DNA from: Adiantum capillus-veneris
Lineage: Eukaryota > Streptophyta > Polypodiopsida > Polypodiales > Pteridaceae
Direction of reading: 5' to 3'
Assembly (NCBI GenBank): GCA_014529385.2
Contig: CM043953.1
Span: forward strand, 74,632,872-74,696,871
Length of the DNA: 64,000 nucleotides
Program-made: the position numbers and the translations under genes
Shown: one piece after another, positions 47,775 to 58,377 of the stretch
How the letters are laid out: each line of letters opens with the position of its first letter
Numbering within the stretch: the first letter of the stretch is position 1
The notes under the pieces: generated by a model
What the model saw: only the letters and a program-made list of their open reading frames with translations
Database searches by the model: none
What the model was told of the DNA's origin: nothing

Positions 47775-48289
47775 GGCAGCCTTTGGAAAGGGAAGAGATC
47801 TTACGGAAAAAGTATCCTACAGCTGCAACCAGTCCCAAATACATCGCATGTAGTGCAGCCTGCCATGGCAACTGTCCTGTCAGTATATAATGCTAGCGGT
47901 TGAGGATGGGATAAGCTAAAAAGCAAAGTTCAAATAGGAAGATTGTCAAGAAGGGAAAGAAGAAGGAAAAGTATAGTAATGATTGGTATCAGAGAAAGAT
48001 GATAATGATATCTTGCCTGAGACATGTGGAGGAGCTGAGAGTGGGCATCAGGCCCGAAGGCCATGGAGTCCAAGACGTGGCCGAAGAGGAAGGCAGCAAA
48101 GGGAAGAGAGGAGCCGGCAACGAGAGCACCGAGGGAGCCTAGCACCATGAGCAGCACATCCCACTTATTGGAAGTTCTGAAGAGGCCACCAACCTTACGT
48201 GCTACTTGCTGCTTCTTCTTCTCCAACTTCATTATCCCTCTCTTCTTCTCTAAAGTAAAGAGAAGGTGCAGAGTACGACGTCCTGACAT
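41495..48289 (-). CDS. ABCB: ABCB (MDR/P-glycoprotein-type) ABC transporter, 12 exons, intact
   Basis: Full transporter (TMD1-NBD1-TMD2-NBD2) that exports substrates across a membrane using ATP. Exons: 48017-48289, 47805-47871, 47459-47634, 46918-47139, 46605-46843, 45799-46501, 45593-45689, 44771-45407, 43681-43909, 43231-43497, 42691-42945, 41495-42157. They join in phase to 1275 codons plus stop, the usual family length. NBD1: Walker [10 protein letters not shown] (about residue 410), VSQDP, LSGGQ (514), [11 protein letters not shown] (535), AHR (569). NBD2: GESGGGKST (1061), VSQEP, LSGGQ (1168), [11 protein letters not shown] (1189), AHR (1223). Tyrosines precede both (FAYPSRP, FSYPSRP). 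The ATG at 48289 is the first in frame; the next is at 48232. Intron 1 appears to be GC-AG; the others checked are GT-AG. Plant ABCBs include auxin and xenobiotic transporters; the substrate cannot be told here. No stop or frameshift was found. Confidence 0.93.
47687..47768. repeat. Compound (CT)n(CA)n microsatellite in ABCB intron 2
   Basis: CT run 47687-47719 and CA run 47720-47768 lie inside the 170-bp intron 47635-47804. On the coding strand this is a TG run followed by an AG run ending about 50 bases before the intron's 3' splice site, so the repeat makes up about half the intron. Confidence 0.97.
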
Positions 48290-48450
48290 CAAGTCGCTGT
48301 AATTCTTATAGCTTGTTAAATTGCCAGATACATAGCCAGCATTGTACTATAGCATGATCACCTCGAGCTTCAGATTAATTATAACCATACTGCATTGCTT
48401 CTAAAGCTAGCATACGGTAATTTCCTTGGTATGCATGCATGGGCTGCTGG
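48290..48450 (-). promoter_or_regulatory. Possible ABCB core promoter / 5' leader
   Basis: On the minus strand, GGTTATAATTAATC (about 48372-48385) is a TATA-like word roughly 90 bases before the start codon. Farther up, CATGCATGC (48431-48441) matches the RY-type seed motif core. Both words are common by chance; no transcription start can be set from sequence alone. Confidence 0.25.
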
Positions 48451-48930
48451 GCAGCAGCTTGGAGAGTTGATGAGCTTCTTTTGCAGCTAACAATATTAGA
48501 GGATGGCAGCCTTGGCCCTTGTTTATTGCCCTCTGCTCACATTAACAGTCAGCAAGAAATGCAGAGTCTCTTCATATCATTGACACAGATTCCATTGAGG
48601 CTGCTTCAAATTAAGACGTCGAGCTGCTCTTTCTATATCGTGATCAAGGGTCTATTGCCTTCCTTTATGGAATGTTTGCCTGCTTGACACCCCACTCAAA
48701 AAGACAAAATAGTCTCCCCCCTGCCCCCTCGTTTATAAGTGACACTGGTGGACTCGAAGGATCAACGGCACCAATCAATCCAATCCACAGTCGATCTTGT
48801 TGGCATGACCTAACAAATATAGGGTCCCTTCGTCGTGCTCGTTGCTCAAGCCCCCGACCTCATCCCATAGACTCCCACACCTTATCCATCACGCATCCGT
48901 GCAAGCAATGCGAGTCCGTGCGTATAAGTT
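48451..48930. other. ABCB upstream region
   Basis: No gene seen. Short + strand frames at 48439-48687 and 48672-49037 have no recognised domain; the latter is extended by the C-tract. Confidence 0.4.
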
Positions 48931-48969
48931 CCCCCCCCCCCCCCCCCCGCCCCCCCCCCCCCCCCCCCC
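48931..48969. repeat. 39-bp C-tract (G-tract on the ABCB sense strand)
   Basis: Eighteen C, one G, twenty C. It lies about 640 bp upstream of the ABCB start codon. On the minus strand it is an almost unbroken G-run that could fold as a G-quadruplex. Assembly of such runs is error-prone, so the length is uncertain. Confidence 0.9.
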
Positions 48970-49267
48970 GGCCACCCGTCGTGTGGATCCGACGGTCCAA
49001 AGCCCCCCGCCTTGCCGTTAAATCGCCCTGTCATTGATTAACACTTTATAAGTTCAACCGTTTTAAGTAAGCCCATACTAGATACGGTAGCATCATACTT
49101 AAGAGAGCCATCTTTATTGAAATACCTTTACTGAGGTGCTTCATGAGCAACCTTGGATATAAAAGTGTTAGTTGAAAGTTCTTTTAATCAAAATAGGGGA
49201 GCACAAATTAAAGACTTACATGAAACCCAAATTAAGTATATGATGGCTATGTCAAAGTCTATGAGAA

Positions 49268-49348
49268 ACATTATATTCTTCCATGTGGAATATGCCTCTT
49301 TGGAAAAAGTGAGAGCCCTCGTCTTCTCCCATGTTGAATATGTCTCTT
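49268..49348. repeat. ~50-bp repeat, 2 units (left bracket)
   Basis: Units contain CTTC(T/C)CCATGT(G/T)GAATATG and AGAGCCCTC words. Similar units occur at 51316-51450. Confidence 0.7.
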
Positions 49349-49353
49349 AGTAC

Positions 49354-51310
49354 TAGTACTTTGTCCTTTTTTTTATGAATTTTATTTGAATGGTACATGA
49401 AATCTAAAAAACATCTCAAGAAATGCTTTTGAAAACTTATAAAATGCTAGCCAAAGTACTCATAAAAATTATAATTCCTCACTTTCATACACAACCTCAA
49501 TACTATATGAAAAACACCTACACAAAAGAGCAGTTGATGTTTTATTAAAACTCGTATCCTAATCTAAGAAAAACAAGTGAAAGGGTCACGGTCGCTTTCT
49601 AAAAAAATAAGAAAGTGTTAAAGTTATTAAGGTTGAGTTTAACTGAAATCGGTGTTCAAGAAAGTATTGCCTCAGCTTAGCTTTGAGCCAACCGGTTACA
49701 AAGCATGGTAAAGGGAAGAAAAACGATGAAATATGTGAAAAAATAGTTCAAAAATCTTTCAAATTTATGCTAGTATTTTCGGTTCACTTCTTTGTGATGA
49801 GAAGAAAATTTGGTCGACGGCGGTTTATAAAAGAGACTTTCACGAATATTGATTAGACTTAATTTCTAAAATGCAAAAAAATTTAAGTCATGTGAGTATG
49901 AAATGAAATGTGAAATAAAAAGAACTCATCAATGTGTGTGGATTGAATTTACTAGAATTATGCAAAGTTAAGCTGAAAACATTGAAAGTATGCCTAACCC
50001 AACACTCCTCTAAGGATTCTTTTAGAAAGCAAAAAATGAGCAAGATATATGCAATAATCCATGGTAACTACTTACGGTATGTGCTTGACATTTTTGCAAT
50101 TTTCATGTGGAGAAACATTCCTTTGTGACTAGAAGTAAATATAGAAAGTCATGTGGGTCAAATATGCAACATTTGTGAATTAGATTTATAACCACATAAA
50201 ACATTTAGTGCATTTAAATTTGGATTGTCTTATGGTGCATATATATACTAGATCTACCTCTCCATTACTTAAGGTGATACCCGGGGCGGTCACTTCTTAA
50301 AATGTGTATGATATCACGTGAGTTAACCGGAGAGGATTATTAAAAGATCAAAATGTATAAAAATGTATACATACAGAGGGGGGTGAGGGTTTTTTAAATA
50401 GGCTCACAGTGTAAGTATAGTATGTATATTGGGGTATTATTAATTACCTCTTGAACGCACGTGATATAGGGGTCTTTTGATAAGTAACTGCCCCGGGAGG
50501 TGATACTTTTTTTATTGTTATGTAAACCACATTTGGTGATTTATGTCATATCCCAAAAACTATGCATAAATTCTTATTTTTTATTTATAAAATATTAGAA
50601 TTAAAATTCATTCCACTTTTGGATTTGTTCATTTATTTCATTTATTCACATACAAATATCTCACATGGACACAATCGAGAAATCTATATGCACACTTTCA
50701 TTGGCTGTTCATACAATGCTTGTTTTGTAAGAAATTATGCACTATAAATTCTCTTAAATGAGCTTCATTTACAAGATGCCGTGAGTTTAAAACCTTGAAA
50801 AAAGATTAATTGATGGGTGTTGGCCTATAGATAAATTATAGAGCCTAAGTTTCCTATAGCCTCATCATGTTAATGAAAGAGACTTTAAAAGATCAAAATT
50901 TTCCTCTTTGTCAACCTTTTCAAGATTTAGGTTTTTCATTTATAACAAAAATTTGGTCTAAAAACTAAGTTATGAAGCTCAATTTGTTATTATAATAATC
51001 TTTTTCCTATCCACGAACCTTGAAATCTATGCGAAACTTTTTTTTGATGAGAAGTTATATTCAATTTATGAAAATTTTATTAAAGTTGCACTAAATTTTT
51101 ATGACTTTTTCATCTTAAAACTTATCACCATAATCTTAATATGGTATTAATTTTGGCAAAATTAACAATTTGGTTATGTTCATCACCTCATACTTAAAAC
51201 ATGAGTCCCTATAAATATTGCACTTACCTTCACCAAATGATTATGACAAGTTGCTGAAAAAATAGGACACTTGAGTGTCCAATTACAGAACTAGTGCTAA
51301 ATTAGGAAAT
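49354..51310. other. AT-rich non-coding block
   Basis: About 2 kb with no long frame or motif. It is bracketed by related short repeats on both sides (49268-49348 and 51316-51450), so it could be the interior of a non-coding mobile element. Confidence 0.5.
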
Positions 51311-51315
51311 AGTTA

Positions 51316-51450
51316 GAACTTCATTCTCTCGCATGTGGAATATGTTATATGGCAAGAAAGAGTAAGAACCTCATCTTCTCCCATGTGTAGAAATTCTTGT
51401 AGAAAATAGTAACAACCTCATATTCTCCCATGTGAAATATATCATAGGAA
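51316..51450. repeat. ~50-bp repeat, 3 units (right bracket)
   Basis: Three direct units with about a 50-bp step (AACCTCATCTTCTCCCATGTG and variants), related to the units at 49268-49348 in the same orientation. Confidence 0.75.
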
Positions 51451-51459
51451 ATAGTGGGA

Positions 51460-52034
51460 AAAGAAAATGCATAACAATTGTGTGCTTTGCTGCACGTGTC
51501 GGAGGCTGAAAACTTGCCTGTGCATTGTGTGTGAGCCTCGAAAGGCTGCAAGCACACAACTAGAGAGACCTAGCAAGTTCAAAGAAACAATGGTGTGTCA
51601 CTCACAGCTCAATGCTTCCTTCGTGGAAGGATCCTGTGCTCCAAAGAAGAAGGAGTCGCCGCCTATTTTTCCGCAATGCTCGATCACACATACACACACT
51701 CTCTCTCTGTCTCTCTCTCAAGCATACACACACACATACACACATGAGCACACGAAAGAGAAGGATAGAGATGGAGCAAGAGAACTCCTTAGCTTACACC
51801 TCCCAGAATAAGGATTTTAAAGTCAAATGGACCTTTTATAAGAGTTTGACCCATTCACACATGGGCGTATACAGTGGCCGGTCATAGTAAAAATGATGTC
51901 AAAATGGAATAAATGGTGCGTCTCCCATCGACAATCACCTACACACCTATTGAACCGACAAGCCCAGTCCATGACACAATCAAGTAAATAATAAGGCGTC
52001 CATCGAAGGTGATAGGGTGTCCATAATGGTTAAC
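51460..52034 (-). mobile_element. LTR-like segment (minus strand)
   Basis: Read on the minus strand, a purine run (AAGAAGGGGGGTA, 52048 down to 52035) is followed by TGTTAACCATTATGG, an LTR-like start, and a TATA-like CTTATAAAAGG near 51833-51843. The far end of the LTR was not located. It is an old, partial fossil. Confidence 0.45.
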
Positions 52035-54077
52035 ATACCCCCCTTCTTGATGTAGATTCCATCCTCGGAAGCTATTAAGATGAAGCTTGTTCGTCAAGGT
52101 GGAAGAGCATCCGAGATTGAATGTCCTTAGTCTTCTTCATCTTTGAAAAATCGACCAAAATTGGCAATATAATGGCATTCTCATGTACAATTAAAAAGCA
52201 TATGCAATTGTAGGCACACAAATTGATTGGTAACAAAATATTAAACAATCTGTTAACAATAAAACATTAAACTGCAATATAATCAAATGCATAAGCAGTT
52301 GTAAAAGTAAAAAAATAAACAAGTCTGGGGTCACTAATTTAACGATCGAGAGACACTAGAGGTCAACTATTAATACCATGGGCAAGCTTCTAATTCCTCT
52401 AGTCAATTAAGCTGTTAATCGCGAGAGCAAAGTATTTCATGTTCGAGGGCTGACTAGAGGCTATACCTAGAAAACCTTGTAGCTAAGCTATGATAAAAGG
52501 AATTGCTCATGAAATCATCACCTGACTTATTCCCTTTTCTTTGAACCCCCCAAAGTCTTTTCACATTGATTCAATTTTGATGTGTGTGCTTATTTTGTAT
52601 GCCTTGGGCTTTTTGCTTTTCAAGGAAAAGCGTCCACAATAGGAACCTCTAGGGCTCTACTACCATAGGCAAGACATGTGAGTGAAGTACCAAATCAAGC
52701 TAGGATTTCTCTTCGAGCTTAAGATTTTACATTGTGGCACTTTTTTTTTTCTTTGTTCGTTTTCAACGTTTTGATTTTGTAAGTTTTGGGGGTTCATATA
52801 ACACTGCTACTCTCCCCAGGCTCACCACACTAGTAAACGCCCTTTATAATACTTAAGCTAAAGGTCAATAGGGACTAAGTCCACTAGAAATCCCTAGTAC
52901 ATTGTACACAATGTTGTCTAAATTGGATGCATTCCCAATGGTATTAAGAGAAGATCTCTCACACTTCACTTGGTCAAGCTAGCTTAGTCAGACTGCTTGA
53001 TTCTTTAACCTAGACAAGGGATTATGCCATAAAATTATATAGGATCTAATGTTTAATCTAAGCAAATGTGTTGAATATTGTGCTACCAGTCACATTTAAA
53101 GTAGACAAACATGGATGCAAAAACAAAGACAATGGGCAATGCTAATGGTCAAGAAACACCTGTTTGTGTTGATGATCGTGCTTGATTTGAAGAGTGAACG
53201 AGAGAAACATTCCGTGAAGTTCCAAATCCTAACAATATCAACACATTCTTGTACAAAGTAGAAAACACAAGGAATACCTCTAGGAGGTACATCAGTGGGA
53301 AGAGGAACCAACTTTTATTCAACACAATCAAACAACATAAGGAATCCTAGCCTAACTGTTGTACCCCCTAGAGAGTCAAGGGAATAGGATATTGAATAGA
53401 TGGGCGGGTAGCCCTAGGTCTAAACCCCTATCATTGTCATCATCAAGAAAAAAAAGTTCATCATCCGTGAGACCATACGTGCCATCCGTGTAATCATGTA
53501 ACTCTTCCTCATCATTAGAGACACAAATGTTCACTAAGAACATCACTAGGCTTCTATAGTCATCTTGGTCAAGAGGGTAAGCTTGTGCAATCAGAGAGAC
53601 GTCCTCTATTAAGTATGGATCAATAGTGGTCAAGAGACGTATCAACCATTCTAACTCCTCGAAATTCCTCTCACATAGTAGCGTATCTACCAAATCCCAT
53701 TTACATGCAAGCACCGGGTAGACTATGTGAAACACTTATGAAAAATAAAGAGGGTACCTCTGACCCAAGGTAGGAGTGGATGACTCTAGCGTACTAGCCA
53801 TATTTGTACACACAAATAGATGATGGTTAGTGTGAAAATATTATAAGGGTCATGTTAAAAGGTTGTTTTCTTGTGCATAATGTGTTTTCATGATTTTGGT
53901 CATGTACTAGAACTTGTAGATTTTAGCTTTTTGTTTGGTGGCTCTTGCTCTTTTACTTTTTTAATTTTTGTTTTCTTGAGTATAGGGCTATATATATACA
54001 TTCCCTAAGATTGGAAGATTGAAAGGTCAGGGAGGAAGGTTAAGAGGGGAGTAGGTGAATGATGGATGTCAGCAAAC
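52035..54077 (-). mobile_element. Minus-strand LTR and internal relic between two polypurine tracts
   Basis: A second LTR start lies at 54077 (minus: purine run, then GTGTTTGCTGACATCC), with a TATA-like GTATATATATAG near 53989-54000. Between it and the next polypurine run at 52048 lies 2 kb of low-complexity DNA, including an acidic 119-codon minus frame (53376-53735). The layout suggests the 3' LTR of element E followed by the tail of another element. Confidence 0.4.
53376..53735 (-). other. Acidic 119-codon frame, unrecognised
   Basis: Minus-strand frame FHIVYPVLACKWD ... ending in an Asp/Glu-rich run (DDELFFLDDDNDRG). No domain recognised. It lies within LTR-relic sequence and is probably part of an element. 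Confidence 0.35.
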
Positions 54078-54171
54078 ACTCCCCCCTTCCTTGGGTAGAT
54101 CATACCCTTTGGAATGATGTTGTCACCTTTTGAAATCAATTGTTCCAAGTTGTCATGGGTGAAGACTTTGA

Positions 54172-54995
54172 CTAACAGCTGTTGACCGCCCTAGGCATTT
54201 CATCTAGTTGCAAGGGTGGTAAGGCACTCTCCCATGATTTTATTTGCAATGATGTTGTAGGTGGTGAATTTACAACGGGAGGTACAAATTCTTTCTTGTT
54301 TATATGGATATGTACAATGGTAGGTGGAGGTTGTGTCAAAGCTTCTATTTCCGTATATGAACTACATGAAGAGCAAGAAGCTTCATTTGTTTTTTCTATT
54401 TTTGAGCTGAGCAAAACAAGCCTTTCTTGCTTGGGTACCCATACTAGCTCCAGATTCGGTGTATAGTGTTCTGTGACCTTTTCCTTCCCACGATCTTCAA
54501 TCGGCTTTATCGTTACAAAATTTGACTCACATGGGTCTGGTGACAGGTAAGAACACAATTTACGTTTTGGAACCAAGATTTGATCATTTCCTTGATAGTA
54601 GCCTTAGGCTTCCAATAGTTGTTTAGGAATCCTACCCAATATTTTCTTACATTTCTGGGAGCGAGTGGGGCGTTTCTTACAAGGCTTCTGTTTTTTAGCA
54701 TAAAAATTATCGTTAAATAAGCTTTAGGGATCCATTTTTATGTCTTCTTTGTTATATTAGGATAGATCTTGTGTGTCTCAAGCTTTGTTTCAACTACTAC
54801 AGAAGTTGAGGCTCTAGAGAGTTGGGCTATAGGAACATATGGTTCAACCTCCTGGACATGCACTGTTTTAGGTTTTATATCCTCAGGAGGTAATAACTTA
54901 GGGACTATGGCTTGAGTGGCAGGACTAAGAGTTGGTTTCTGCGTTGTGACACTCCCAGTCTCCCAATCAATATGCATTTGGTGGCTATCATCCAT
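54172..54995 (-). mobile_element. Element E, coding-like region after integrase
   Basis: Two polar minus-strand frames (54172-54576 and 54738-54995), rich in Pro, Ser, Glu and Thr, lie between integrase and the 3' LTR. They match no domain I know. Athila-type elements often have extra frames in this place, which is the main reason to mention them. Confidence 0.45.
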
Positions 54996-55167
54996 GCACG
55001 TCCTAGGTTTATATTTCCTTCCATAGTTCCAGCAGGCATGACTAAAAAGTATTGAGCTATAACCTCGTTGTCATAACTGACAGAAGTGTGCTAGTTCCAA
55101 AAACTGTATTTTTTTTCTTGTTGACACTCTTGACTTGGATAGTACTCTCAGATAGAGATGACTTTCC

Positions 55168-55338
55168 TAACTGACACCACACCCCATATGACAACAAATT
55201 ATATTTAGCACCTATGTCCTATAAGGCGTTATATCGAACTTTCCCATAGGTCCTAACTGACACCACACCCCATATGACAACAAATTATATTTAGCACCTA
55301 TAAGGTGTTATATAGAACTTTCCCATAGGTGCTATTTA
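55168..55338. repeat. ~86-bp tandem duplication inside element E
   Basis: TAACTGACACCACACCCCAT starts at 55168 and again at 55254. The two units are near-identical apart from a small gap. Confidence 0.88.
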
Positions 55339-55609
55339 GTTCAATAGGGTATCATAGAGGTGTGTCAGAGTCCAACCAATCATCCTCTGTTTCAACGTGG
55401 AATGCATGTGTAACTCCAAGGTTGGCCTCTGTTGGCGTCTTATGCGTTGTTGTCGCTCCTTAGCCTCAGCTTGAGCTTGTATCTTCTTCAATTATGTTTG
55501 TGCCTTGGCTGCCTTTTTTGGATGGATGGCACGTAGCTCCTCTTGTCTTAAAGGATCATAATATCTTTTAAATTTACTTCCATTGAGGAATCCAATGGTT
55601 TCAACTCCA

Positions 55610-56486
55610 TCAATAGTCTCCACACGATGGTACCTTGTGAGGTGATTTCACATACTCTATATGGTCCTTTTTCCGCATATTCTTTTTGTTACGCACTCCA
55701 TACATAATGACTTTATCACTATTGTTGATATCTTTGTTCTTTAGATGTTGGTCAAACCATTTCTTCCTCCTATCTTCGTCTAACCTTTCAAGGATATATA
55801 AACGCTCAACTAAAGGGTTTTCGTCCCAAACTTCTTGTGAAGCTACGTGCAGACTAGGAATTACAAACTCCAATGGCATAATTGCTTCTTGGCCATATAC
55901 CATTTTGAATGGTGTACAATTAATAGACACTTTGTAAGAAGTACGATAAGCCCATAGAGCTGATGTCAGCTTCAAATCCCAATCTGTATGATGAGCTTCC
56001 ACTATTTTGGTCAAGATAAAAATTAAGGTCTTGCTAGTGCTCTTAGCTTGGCCATTTTCTTGTGGATAATAAGGCGTGGACTTATGGTGGGCTATCATGA
56101 AGTTTGTTGTAGGGACAACCAAATTGTAATAATGTTCTCAAAGAGAAACTTGGCCGTTGACTTTGCATTAGCCTTGCATGTCACCTTGGCTTCTGCCCAC
56201 TTTGTCACATAGTCAGTGGCAACAATAATATATCGAGATTGAGTGTTACGAGTTGTCGGACTAATGGATCTACAAATTCTAAATCACATTTTTCAAATGG
56301 TTGAGTCACTTTAACAGGATGTAAGGGCATCTTATCCTTTCGTTGTGTGATCTTGTAAAGTTGGCATTCATCACACCCTTTTGCAAAAAATGATGCATCC
56401 TTGAATAAGGTAGGCCACCAATAGCCTGATTGCAACACCTTTCTAGCAGTTAGTTCCCCTGAAAAATGTCCTCCGGCTATACCCAT
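55610..56486 (-). mobile_element. Element E integrase
   Basis: Zinc-binding half (GGHFSGELTARKVL ... KGCDECQ, 56205-56486) and core with YYPQENGQAKSTSKTL and WAYRTSYKVS (55610-56122). Confidence 0.85.
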
Positions 56487-56635
56487 GTGGGCTTCTTGCA
56501 GTATATATAAATACTCATCCTCATGAGCACAACGTCTAAGGATATCTTCCTTCCCAACTTGTAGAGAGTTCTTGCAACTAGAGAATAAGGTTCACATTCT
56601 TTTAACAATTTTTGAGCTATATCCTTACGAAGCTC

Positions 56636-57290
56636 CTAGGGTGGAAAACCATTAATTAGAAAGTTCACAATCTTTTCACTCCATTCAGGCATGGTCTCGA
56701 CTAGGAATAGGGAAGTATCAAGCAATTCATCATCGACTCTAGTAGGGGCTTCACCATTGGGTATGCGAGACAAATGATTCGCCATAACATGTCTTTTACC
56801 AGGTCTCACCACAAAATCAAACTCAAGAAGAATTAACAACCATCGTGTAGTTCTTCCCGTGGAACAATATTTATTTACTAGATACAACAATGCTTGATGA
56901 TCAACATAGAAAACAAATTTGTTGGCAAGAAGGTAGTAGCAAAATTTTTGCATAAATTATAGCTAAATATTCTCGCTCTATAGTGGTGTAGTTCCTCTCA
57001 GCATCATTTAATTGACGACTTGCAAATCTAATGGGGCATTCCAATTTATGTTCTCCTGGTTGATCTAGAATACACCCAATAACAAAGTTCGATGCATCAA
57101 TATGCACATGGAAAATTACATTCCAATCAGGCACTCGTAGAATGGGAGCGCTTGTCAAGGTATTTTTCAATGACTCATAAGCATGGTCACACTCTGCGGT
57201 CCAGTGGAACTCAATAAGAAGCTTGTACAAAGGACGAGCTATCTTGGCAAAGTTTAAAATAAACCGCCTGTAATAACCAACATGGCCCAT
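56636..57290 (-). mobile_element. Element E RNase H
   Basis: GHVGYYRRFILNFAKIARPL begins the RT-RNase H connection; VHIDASNFVIGCIL and FYVDHQALLYL are RNase H active-site regions; ANHLSRI ends the domain. Single RNase H, unlike element D. Confidence 0.87.
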
Positions 57291-57500
57291 GAACCTTTGA
57301 ACTCATTTATAGTTTGTAGGTGGTTGCAAATTGACAATGGCCTTAATTTTTCTCTCATCTATGGAAATCCCATTTTTGGACACTATATGATATAAAATGA
57401 CTCCATGTTTAATGCAAAACTGACATTTAAAACGGTTTAAGGAGATGCGATACAATCTACACTTCTCAAACGCTTTTCATAAACATGTTAGATGTTCTCT

Positions 57501-58048
57501 TCAAGAGGAATAAACACAAAGGTCATCTAAGAAAGCTTCGCATAATTCTCTCAAATATTCTCTAAAAGCAATGTTTATTAATCTTTGGAATGTAGCAGGA
57601 GCATTGGTTAAGCCAAAAGCCATAACACTAAATGCGAACACTCCGACTTCGGTTATAAAAGCCATTTTAGCTTGGTCCTCTAGTGCAATCGTGATTTGAT
57701 TGTATGTACCCATCTAAAAAGCTATAAGCTTCCTTTCCTGCAATTCTTTCAAGTGCATGTTCTGAATATGGCAAGGGGTAATGGTTCTCTCCTAGTGGCC
57801 GCATTGACCTTCTTGAGATCCATGCACACTATGAGTTTCTCATTATTTTTTGGCACAATAACTATTGGAGACACCCATTCTGAGTGCTCAATAGGGTATA
57901 TGAATCCGCATTTAACAAGATTTTCAATCTCTTCTTGAACAATCTTCGCATACTTAGGATTCATTGGGTAGGGTCGTTGCTGGATTGGTTTAGCCATGCT
58001 ATTCATGGGCACTGTGTATTGCACCACGGAAGGTGGAACACCTTTCAT
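57501..58048 (-). mobile_element. Element E reverse transcriptase
   Basis: GFIYPIEHSEWVSPIVIVPK, MDLKKVNAATRREPLPL, VMAFGLTNAPATFQRL and AFLDDLCVYS are in the right order for Ty3 reverse transcriptase. Confidence 0.87.
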
Positions 58049-58377
58049 ATAATGATATGTCCAAACAAATATATCCTTGAATTTCTTGAGAAGTTCTTTA
58101 AGTACACATTCCTCATTCTTTTTCAGATCTTGGGCAATAAAAATAGGTTTGGACTCCTCATATGGGTCTGCTAACTCTATTTTCTAACTAACATTGGACC
58201 ATCATAGACTCCATTACTTCCATTGAGAGGTGTACTCTGTGTTTTTGTATACACAACCTTACGTTCCTCTGTGGTGTAATATTTGAAATGTTTTGGTGTA
58301 GGGTTTAAGTTTGTGGGGTCTTATTGTTCTATAGACTGTGATTTCTCTTCCGCTTCCTTTTTTTGTTGAGCTAACTC

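Noticed and set aside
48290-48292. Start of the ABCB protein one codon upstream (TTG)
   Set aside because: TTG is not a usual plant start; the ATG at 48289 is adjacent.
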